Below are positions 56,501-64,000 of a stretch of 64,000 bases of DNA, in pieces. Origin of the DNA: Microdochium bolleyi (taxonomy: Eukaryota > Ascomycota > Sordariomycetes > Xylariales > Microdochiaceae); contig KQ964279.1 of the NCBI GenBank assembly GCA_001566295.1, positions 1 through 64,000 of the forward strand. Reading direction: 5' to 3'. The notes beneath the pieces were generated by a model. The model ran no database searches, was not told where the DNA came from, and was given only the letters and a program-made list of their open reading frames with translations. Position 1 is the stretch's first letter; each line of letters opens with the position of its first letter. The translations under genes were made by a program, and so were the position numbers.

Positions 56501-57584
56501 GAAAGGAAGTGGCTCCACATAGGATCGGGGGTTGTGTTGGGACACTTGTTCAGGGCGATGATGGCGTGAGGCTTGCTGGGCAAATTGATTGTCTTGGAGT
56601 AGTTGTGGTCTGCCCATTTGAGCAGCTGCTCCATCACCCCCTCCATTGTTCTGTGTGAGATGGGTGTGTCAGTAAAACTGCATGTAAGAAGGTCAGGTGG
56701 ACAATTCCTTACTTGGGGTTGTTGATGACAAAGACAATGACGTCTGAGAAGGCGTAAAAGATTCGCGGGTACATTTCCGTGACGGCATACTCTCTCTTGC
56801 TCGTCTTCTCATGGTTTGGGGCATCCTTGCGGGCCCAGTGCAAGAAGTGTCTTGTGCCAAGGAGGAGCCGCTGGGATCTCTTTGTGATGCGCCTGAAGCT
56901 GTTCATTGGCGAAACCGGCTTGCGAGAGATTGCCGGCTTGATGGCAGGGACGCCTCCGAGCGCAATGGGGTCACGCTCCCCACCATCAAAGCCTTCGCAA
57001 TCGGCAAACAGCATTGGACGATCTGTGAGAAACGTCTTCGGGTCCGTGTAAAGGTGCACATCGGCTGAGGTAGGTACTTCGCAAGCGCTGCGACCCAGTA
57101 CCGGAGCCACGGGCCGAGCTGACGTATAGCCTTTGTTCTCTTCGTTGGTTGGGTCGATGAGGAGGCGGATCAGAGTACTTTTTCCAGCGCCCGTCTGGCC
57201 CACGAATGAGACCAAGGACGGGTAGCGAACGGCAGGTGTTTCGGTAGCTGCCTCCATCATGACCGATGCATAACGGCGGTACTCGGACAGGATAGGGTGG
57301 CCGTCCGCATCGCGATCTAAGCCGAACCAGGTCGTCTCCTCATCTTCGTCGTGCTGTGCCCGCTCAGCGCTTTCGTCGGCGGGCTCTGCCATGCAGCCAT
57401 CAACTCGTTTGACAACTTCTGGCTGCACCTGCTCATGCGGGATGCCCGCAGGGCCGACTCGCGTTTTGTCCTTGTGTGCTCGCTTCTTGTCCCAGCACGG
57501 GCTGCAGTAATACTCGTTGCAGCCCGTGCAGAAGACCAGGCCTTCTTCGGTCTCGCATGACTCGCAGTAGAGGTTGCCATCCAT
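53534..57584 (-). CDS. Zinc finger - P-loop GTPase - RING-like - patatin phospholipase protein
   Basis: Six exons, 57584..56713, 56650..55974, 55915..55225, 55159..55058, 54982..54566 and 54500..53534, join in consistent phase to 1241 aa; ATG 57584 is the first true start. Domains: a B-box-like Cys cluster at 7-30 (CESCETEEGLVFCTGC, CSPC); a P-loop G domain with Walker A GQTGAGKST (about 129-137) and LFADCEGFDGG (about 190-200); a helical region; a RING-like cluster at about 669-690 (CNSVCLCC, LPCGHTICLECA); a patatin domain with oxyanion motif DGGGIRGIVEL (about 745), nucleophile GTSTGG (about 780) and catalytic Asp in MMDGALR (about 951). The patatin Ser-Asp dyad is intact, so lipid hydrolysis is expected. 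A GTP switch coupled to a lipase effector resembles STAND/NLR-patatin immune proteins in logic, with a GTPase in place of NACHT. A TATA element (CATATATAG) is near 57667-57675. Confidence 0.85.
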
Positions 57585-58633
57585 GGCCAAGAAGGAAGCT
57601 TACAATGGTGGATTTATGTGGTTTGGCCTGCAATGGTGCACAGCAATGTGGCAGAGGATACAACAACATATATAGCCGCGTTTCAAGTGGCAAGGCTACG
57701 GCTACAGCTCTGCAGCTCGAGTTAGCGATCCAGATCGATGTCATGGCTGTCCCAAAATAGGAAAGCCTTGCATGAAATTATGCCCGAATAATGGGAAGGG
57801 TACACTATCCGCCCCTTCCCGGCCATAAGCAGGGAAAGCAGGGGCGCACATGCGCTGGGCTGAGTCTGAGAACCATGTCAGACATCCTCAAGCATACCGC
57901 ACTTCAGGTAAAGGCTGTTCGCCACTTCCAGTGGCACAAGGCTTCGAGGATGCGCATCCCAGTTGCCTTCATGCTGTATAACGGAGGACCCACACACTCT
58001 TCAGTTGCAGATTGCGTCCGTTGGGGGCCGTTCTCATTTGAGCTTTAGCCATCCTTGCGCTATTTTCACGTACAGCGTGTGCGAAAGGCACGTTTGTATT
58101 TCACTGTGGCGGCTTCTAGTGTTGTCATGGCTGTGCCCGAGCATTAACATCTCTCCTCGGACAAGATGGGAACAGAAAAGGCATGGTAAAGGCTCTCTAT
58201 ATTCGGTTGGCGTGTTCGCATTGCTCCCCGGTCGTGATTTTACTATACCTGAGCAAGTCTGCTGCTATAGATGTCACAGACGAGGCAAACCCGAGAGAGA
58301 TCCGCCGGAGGCGCTGAGGTACTGCATTAGCATCCATAAACCTTACCACAACAGGTAATTGACCTCTATCCCTGCATCCTCGGACTTTCAGAATGGTGTG
58401 GTAGGTGCTGACAGCCCCATGTGACAGGAGCTCAGCTGAGTCCAATTATAGTCTCGCAATGTCGCCGCCAAGAACGCCTTATCCCCACGGCCGGATCGTG
58501 ATCGGTCGTGACCGGTTCGACTTTCGGTCTTGATCAACTAAGCGATTGACAAATACACCTCGACTCTTGTCCAGCGGCCATGCGTAGATCTCAATTCCAA
58601 TGAGTCACAGACGAACCGCCTGATGGCAAGTAC
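57585..58633. other. Intergenic, no gene seen
   Basis: 1.05 kb upstream of the GTPase-patatin gene. Contains its TATA-like element at 57667-57675. No other feature recognised. Confidence 0.5.
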
Positions 58634-59845
58634 TTAAAATCCACGTTCTACCGACCTAACGCATGGGTGACAATGGTGACGCACGGTCCTTGAAAGACAC
58701 TCGCCTCCTCCGGCACGGATCCATAAGCCATCGGAGGTCCCGAGGACGGAATTCCGCTTCAGATTTCGATTCTTCGTTGCAGCCAATCGTGGGCTAGTAG
58801 GGCTACTATGCTGGGCCAGACCCTTGCTCCGGTTGCCGGAGGCGAGAAGGTCCTCTGCCATAGCCTCGCGCAGCGACCACATGCACTTCAGCCTGAGCCT
58901 CAGCCCTTCGCGGTCCTCGTTCATCTTGACCCCTTTTTTGAATTCTTCAGGTAGCCGCTGTCTGGTGGTTGCGCTTTCGCTTAGTTGTAGTCTGCGTCGC
59001 TCCCTGCGCTTCGACATGACGAGCTGGCGGTGGGCAGCAAGCAGGAGATCGTCGAGCGCGTCGGACCTTGTGACGGACATCTCCACCATGTCTCTGAACA
59101 TGGCGACGCGGCAGTGCTGGTGTACATTCTGCTCAGCTGTGCGTCCCACTAGGGCTCTTTGGTACTGGTCACGCAGGGGCTGGGCGCGTAGTACCCGGCA
59201 GGAATCGCAGGGGCAGTGTCTCGCCTGGTGCGGTATCAGTGAAAGAGAGGACTAGGTTTATTGTCAGCAAGTACGAGGTCACCGGAGACCGCTCCTACGC
59301 GAGGCGTGCGACTGACAGTGGTCGAGCAGCACGTGCTCAATGTGCGCCAGCGGGCGAGCAAAGGCCGCAAAGAGATCATGACGGTAGACTGTGATGCTCG
59401 TGACGGGACGTGGAGTCTGGGCAGTGAGAGACTGGCTGAATCGAACAGCTACAGCCAGAGTCGCTACATGCTGGCACTCACGCCCTTTGTCGTTCCGCCG
59501 GGACTGGTACTGCTCGACCAGGGCCCACCTCCTGCGTGCATGGACGATGCGAGTCGAGTGCACACAGGCGTCTCTGCGGGAGATGCCGAACGACGACTGT
59601 CACGTCAGAGCTGTGCTGGCGCATGTGAAGCACACCTCGTTCGTCATGATCATATCGACCGGTTCATGGAGATTGACGTCAAGGTCAGAATGAAGGACAT
59701 AATCTTGGCAGCGCGGCTGGCGTCGGGTCCATCCCAGTCTTGGCGCGGTGGAGGGGAAGAAACCATTTCCAACTCTGCTTAGCTCGGCATAGGTTTGCAG
59801 TACGAAAGACAAGGTGTGACTGCCAGCAGCAGTTTGTCCGGCCAC
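58634..59845 (-). pseudogene. Hypothetical Cys-containing protein, broken or multi-exon
   Basis: One minus-strand frame with strong third-position GC bias runs through this interval, interrupted by TGA at 59600 and by stops at 59279-59250. Segments look like a conserved fungal protein of unknown function: SDLDVNLHEPVDMIMTNE, then ACVHSTRIVHARRRWALVEQ, GRECQHVATL and LAHIEHVLLDHCQSHAS, then CPCDSCRVLRAQPLRDQYQ, MFRDMVEMSVTRSDALDDLL and a basic helical tail. Introns could remove the stops (for example a 60-nt one with donor GTGCTT and acceptor CCGCAG), but the available donors are weak, and no ATG begins the first segment. It is therefore either a decayed gene or one I cannot splice. No function assigned. 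Confidence 0.4.
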
Positions 59846-62386
59846 GAAGATGATGCCTCTTCGCTTTCACTCTCTCTCAAATGAAGAAACACCAGGAAGA
59901 TCCTCCAAGAGAACACGCAAAAAGCCGGGCTCAGCGGATGACTGGCAGTGATGGAATGATTCGATCAGGTGTCCCAAGGTACCTGCCTAGGTAGGTGCTC
60001 TGCACCGGCCTCGCCCGATGCCTCGGCGTTGACATAGGTCGTTTTCGGCACCTCGTCCTTCTCTTGGTTGGTATCCCCGACACTCGTGCACGGGGCCATG
60101 CACGAGTGTTCTTGTACTCTGAGCATAGAAGCAAGACGCGACTCGTGACTTGATGAGTTGTTCCGACGCTTTGTACCTCTCGGGACGTTGATGCAAGCTC
60201 CATGCTCTTGCAAACTATACTGTTCCAATCATGGAGGTCCAGTCTTCTTCACGTGAAACTAGGCCCATTCGATAGAGGAGAGTTTTTTGATTATGGTGAC
60301 TTGTTTTCTCTAAGCGTGCATCATGGAATCGTATCAGGTCGGCACGATTTCAAACTCGGAGGCGATGCTCTGCCGGCCCAGGGCCGAAGCCACGACGGGG
60401 ATGCGCACCACCTCGTTGCCGCACGTCAAGGACAACGTAGAAAGCAATATTTGCCAGCGGCGGCTGGCATCGATCCATTTGGGTCTTGGCCTCGGGGAGC
60501 TCAGCAAAGATTGGCGGTATGGGCGGCAAGATAATATGAAATCCCTGGCTGAAGAAGCAGTCTGGCTGTCCATGGCCTTTTTCCTCAGTCACTAGGGACG
60601 AAGCTCCGCCTGCCTCATAGCTCCTCGCAAACAACTGTCTGAGTGGCCAATGCTGGCTAGCATGCGACACCAGTACAGCGCCCTGGAATACGACGCAGGT
60701 CTGGATCTGCTGCCGGCAGAACATGATCAATGGTAAAAAATACTTGCCGCGCAGGAGGATTGTTGCCAAACACTTCCCTGCACGCCACATGGACGGCATC
60801 CATGCGAAGTCTGTGTCGATTGGTATCCGCAGACTTGACTCAACAACTCCAACTATGACTTCAGTACCGGCCATTGCTCGTATTGACCCCCATGTAACTG
60901 ATGTCACCACGCTTCCACCGCCCCGGCTTTAGAAACCGGCAGCGACAGGTCACTCGCGTCGACCTGGTCTGCCCTTAAGCGGTCAGGGGACTGGTAGTCA
61001 GGAGAAGGACTCAGCCTCAGCCTCGCGCTTTTTTCCTGGTCTATTACTGATCACGCGGCCTGATCCGCACCAAAAGTTACGTACGGTACTGGGTATTTGG
61101 AGAGTGGATATCGATGCGGCTAGCAAGCGCCTATGGCCTTCCGGCGGACTAGCACCGAGGCCGCTACATTCTCGGCGCGTGGCGCCGATGACATCATTGA
61201 CACATTCTTTTCGCGCCCCGGAGAACGCCGGTCTTGAGCGATCGTGGCCGTGTTGATTCCTGAATAGTGCGCGATGCGAGCTGATTCTCGTAGTTGGACC
61301 TAATCAGAAGGCTGCTGGCTCTGAAAAGATGAGGCTGGCAGGTTTCATGTCCAGGCAGGACGCAATGCACGACAGGCGGCTGCAGCTGTCTGCATTGCAC
61401 TGCCCAATGCACAGGGCGATCGGCTCAGACGGCATAGATCAGCTCAAGATGTCGAGACAGTCGCATGCGCGTCACACCCGTCCCAGGGCAGACGTAACGT
61501 TGCCGGGACCATGGCGCCGATCTGAACCTGTCCGAAAGGGATCGAGGGCGCATTCCGCGCCTCGCGCACGGCGGAGTTTGTGCCGGAATGCCATCATGCC
61601 CCGAGCGCCCGGGACACGGGACCAAAAAAAGAAGACAACAGGGGTCCAGCTCGGGGCCGCGGATGCAAGGGGCCGCACTGAAGCCGGCTCGGTCGGGTCG
61701 TGGAGGAGACTTTGCCGGCCCCCGCCCGCGGAAACGCAAAACGGCATGGCGGTGACGGACAAGGCGCGAGCCCGTCGCGAGAGCTCTGCAGTAATTAGCT
61801 CCTGCTACGTTTCGTGGTGGCGAGGGGACGTGTGCGAGCTTTGAGCCGAGGGCGGGTGACTATTGGTGCGCGTGCTGCTGGCCGCCCAGGTGCTCAGGCA
61901 AACTAACGGTTAGAGTGCTGACGGCTTCCGAGGGCAAACCCCGACAGAGGTCTTTTGCAGTGACGGGCGTGGTTTATTTTTGGCGTCAGGGCGGGAGCTA
62001 GAGCCTCGATCAATGCTCGCGATTTGCCTGGTGTCGCAGGCCTCTGCTCGGCTGGTGCTGTGTTGGCTCCGCCCTTGTTTTGCCACTGCTACGTCTGATG
62101 CGGTGCGGTGGTATGCCGTGGTCGACAGAATGTGGAGAGACAGCCAGATACGAACGATCGGCGGCCTGCTCGTGTCTCGTCGAGGCAACGATCGTCGAGC
62201 TGGCTGTGGAATTGCCGGGCGGCGACACGAGCAGAGCACAATGTGCATTGCCAGGGCGTTCAGGGTTCGATCAGTGAGACCCCTGGCCTGGGTTGTCGTC
62301 ATTGCACCCACCTGGCGTGGACCCTTGCCATCGTCATGTGTCCAACTGCCGGCCTCGTCGTGCAGGCGGCATCCTGTATACCTTAA

Positions 62387-62396
62387 GGTATATAGG
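62387..62396 (+). promoter_or_regulatory. TATA box of Hrip-like gene
   Basis: GGTATATAGG lies about 225 bp before the ATG at 62613. If transcription starts 30-80 bp downstream, the 10-bp minisatellite falls inside the 5' UTR. Confidence 0.5.
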
Positions 62397-62460
62397 ACGG
62401 CTTCGTCGACTTTTTTTTGGCATACTCTCATCAAGCATCATCATAATCAATATCACCACA

Positions 62461-62570
62461 GCTCTTCCACACTCTTCCACACTCTTCCACACTCTTCCAC
62501 ACTCTTCCACACTCTTCCACACTCTTCCACACTCTTCAACACTCTTCAACACTCTTCAACACTCTTCAAC
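62461..62570. repeat. Pyrimidine-rich 10-bp minisatellite, 11 copies, in 5' leader
   Basis: Eleven head-to-tail 10-bp units: seven of type ACTCTTCCAC (the first starts with G) followed by four of type ACTCTTCAAC, ending 42 bp before the ATG at 62613. The two variants are in separate blocks, showing expansion by unit duplication. No period multiple of three constrains it, in line with an untranslated position. Confidence 0.95.
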
Positions 62571-62612
62571 ACACACACTAAAATAATCACCAACACCCCA
62601 ACAACCGCCACC

Positions 62613-63077
62613 ATGAAGTTCTCCATGATCGCCCTCGCCGCTGCCACCACCGTCTCTGCCGGCTGCATCAAGCGCGGCGATGACCTCAACACCCTCTACG
62701 ACGTGACCGAGTTCCAGGCCTCGTGCGTCCCGCACAGCGCCCAGTGCAACTATAGCTTCAAGGTCAAGCAGCACGCCTCCATGGAGACCAACGGCGTCTC
62801 GTGCTCGGCCACCGGCGTCGCCGACGCCGGCAACACGCTCCCCGCCATCACCGGCGGCACCTGCGTCGACTCTTCGCGCACCTGGAAGATTGTCAAGTCG
62901 ACCGACGGCCTCGCTCTCTTCGTCTCGCAGCAGATCTCGCCCGCCTCGTACAGCGAGGGCGTCCACCAGATCAACAACTCGGAGCTCGAGATCGTCACCT
63001 CGCCCAACCCCAATGGCAACGTCCAGCGCTACGCCGGCCCTGCCGACTTCCCCCTCGACCGCCCCCAGTACTCTTAA
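62613..63077 (+). CDS. Small secreted protein, hypersensitive-response-inducing (Hrip) type
   Basis: Intronless frame of 154 aa from ATG 62613 (context GCCACCATGA, near optimal). The signal peptide MKFSMIALAAATTVSA is followed by a mature chain with four cysteines (in ASCVPHSAQCNYSF, GVSCSATG and GGTCVDSSRT) that can form two disulphides. The order of segments, YDVTEFQASCVPHSAQC, MET-G-V-C, LPAIT-GTCVDSSRTW, LALFVSQQISP and a C-terminal NPNGNVQRYAG, matches the small fungal family annotated as hypersensitive response-inducing proteins (Alternaria Hrip1 type). It is probably apoplastic, and the host-response role is inferred from the family only. Codons are strongly C/G-ending, as expected for a highly expressed gene. 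Confidence 0.85.
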   Translation: MKFSMIALAAATTVSAGCIKRGDDLNTLYDVTEFQASCVPHSAQCNYSFKVKQHASMETNGVSCSATGVADAGNTLPAITGGTCVDSSRTWKIVKSTDGLALFVSQQISPASYSEGVHQINNSELEIVTSPNPNGNVQRYAGPADFPLDRPQYS

Positions 63078-63847
63078 GCAGCTAGAGTGTCTGCGCGTCT
63101 CCGTCGCCAGTCATCAACCCACTCGGCACAGCACAGCTAGCAATCTCGAACCATGACAGCATTTCTCAATCATCGCATATCATATCTCTCTCTATCTCTC
63201 TAGACTACTAGCAAGCATCCATCCTTTATAATCATGAAAATATAAATTCCAGATGTTTCCCACCACCAGTTTATCATCCAAGCTCTATGCACCCGTGAAA
63301 GATGTGACTAAAGTGCCCGATATCCCGCTGCCAGTGCCGATCCAGGCCAATTACCAGTGATCACCACACTGTTTTATCTGGGTCAGGGGAATTGCGACAA
63401 GGTAACTTGAGATCTAAGTGTGATTGCCGGCATGAGCCTGCGGCTGCTTGGGGTTTCGCTCTGACTAGTGACGCCACGCATTCAGCAAACCACGCCTGAA
63501 GCATCCGGAGTCGGTGGGACAGGCTCCCAACATCAACTTCCCAATCCAGGTCTGCCCTAACAGCTCACTCATTCATCCCTGATGCCTCGTTATTCTGCGC
63601 CAAGTCCTACGAGTCGAACTCCCATCAAGTTAGCATCGCAATAGCAGCTCTTGGCCGGTCTTGCCATTCTTCATCGCCATGTGGTCATGCTCGTCCGCAC
63701 CCCGGGCGCATTCACCACTGATCAGTTGGGCCAAGTCAGCTTCGTGTCACCTGCTGGCGGCTTGTAATGATACTGCGGTGAGCCCACCTGAGCAATCACC
63801 GCTCGACACCCCCTCGGGCGAGTTGTGTGAGAGCAGATACGTGTTCA
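63078..63847. other. Intergenic, no gene seen
   Basis: 770 bp after the secreted-protein gene. A short TATCTC/CTCTCTAT-rich run at about 63180-63205 is the only simple feature. Confidence 0.5.
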
Positions 63848-64000
63848 TCATCTCCCCTCCACCTCGTCGTTGGAGAGGGCTGGTACGCCGGCCGTCTCGG
63901 CTGGGGCGAGGGCAAGCGCAACGTCTGGGGCGACACGCTCGACGCGCTCGTCCTGCTCGTCGTGACGAGGGCCGACGGCACGCAAGGGTTTATTAGGACC
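63848..64000 (+). CDS. Partial exon running off the right edge, unrecognised
   Basis: The plus-strand frame through 63869 is open to the window end with nearly all codons ending in C or G (translating to EGWYAGRLGWGEG, then WGDTLDALVLLVVT). That strong bias, over 40 codons, is coding-like, whereas the overlapping frames are Arg-rich and lack it. The frame is open back to a TGA at 63779; the true left end must be an intron acceptor or a start outside clear view. No family recognised. Confidence 0.4.

Larger units (their letters stand above)
59846..62612. other. 2.8-kb intergenic with possible relics
   Basis: Minus-strand frames at 60334-60910 contain coding-like words (for example GNEVVRIPVVASALGRQSIAS) but shift frame and have no supported start, so they may be a decayed extension of the broken gene to the left. 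From 61,400 to 62,400 nothing is recognised. The right end carries the promoter, TATA box and leader minisatellite of the secreted-protein gene. Confidence 0.45.

Noticed and set aside
62461..62570. CRISPR-like or centromeric array
   Set aside because: Direct tandem units with no spacers, 10-bp period, in a eukaryotic gene leader.
61980..62612. N-terminal extension of the Hrip-like protein to a 365-aa product
   Set aside because: It would translate the TATA box and the minisatellite, and bury the signal peptide.

Overview
The window is one chromosome end of a filamentous ascomycete (Pezizomycotina, most likely Sordariomycetes; this is inferred from gene content, not from a database match). 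It opens with 12 exact copies of the C-strand telomere unit AACCCT. The genes carry short GT-AG introns of about 45-80 nt, often with CTRAC-like branch points. Protein families are typical of moulds: a Zn2Cys6 regulator, rhodopsin-domain membrane proteins, MFS/UNC93 and POT transporters, secreted CAZymes, a tyrosinase, a trypsin and a small secreted elicitor-like protein. Exons were assembled by hand from splice sites, reading phase and family motifs, so boundaries are predictions.

Layout. 0-4.2 kb: telomere, a GNAT acetyltransferase, a tandem GFA-domain gene destroyed by TAA/TAG stops and a frameshift, and degenerate subtelomeric DNA. 4.2-10.1 kb: a divergent pair made of an unknown protein with an acidic linker and a 1345-aa repeat-CHAT protease. 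10.4-16.3 kb: a beta-galactoside utilisation cluster (Zn2Cys6 regulator with an in-frame TGA, sugar permease, GH35 beta-galactosidase) with a palindromic CCG-N6-CGG site in the permease/GH35 promoter. 17.9-27.5 kb: a rhodopsin-domain protein tail-to-tail with a second membrane protein, a microbial-type PARG, a GH12 endoglucanase and a POT peptide transporter. 27.5-31.8 kb: 4.3 kb without a gene I can support. 31.8-43.3 kb: hotdog thioesterase, a MYND/RNase H fusion, a mitochondrial OsmC/Ohr protein, an SDR-like protein lacking the catalytic Tyr, an UNC93-like transporter, a truncated carboxylesterase and a trypsin. 45.2-52.5 kb: GH53 galactanase, a tyrosinase with a collagen-like linker encoded by a minisatellite, and a second rhodopsin-domain protein. 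53.5-57.6 kb: a six-exon zinc finger/P-loop GTPase/RING-like/patatin gene. 58.6-64 kb: a poorly resolved ORF set, a Hrip-like secreted protein behind an 11-copy 10-bp minisatellite, and an exon running off the right edge.

How it fits together. The secreted GH53 galactanase and GH12 glucanase with the sugar permease and GH35 enzyme suggest plant-polysaccharide (galactan/beta-glucan) use. The repeat-CHAT protease with its divergent partner, and the GTPase-patatin protein, look like candidate immunity or regulated-cell-death machinery; this is inference from architecture and gene arrangement. Pseudogenes and truncated genes concentrate in accessory positions, as expected for a subtelomere.
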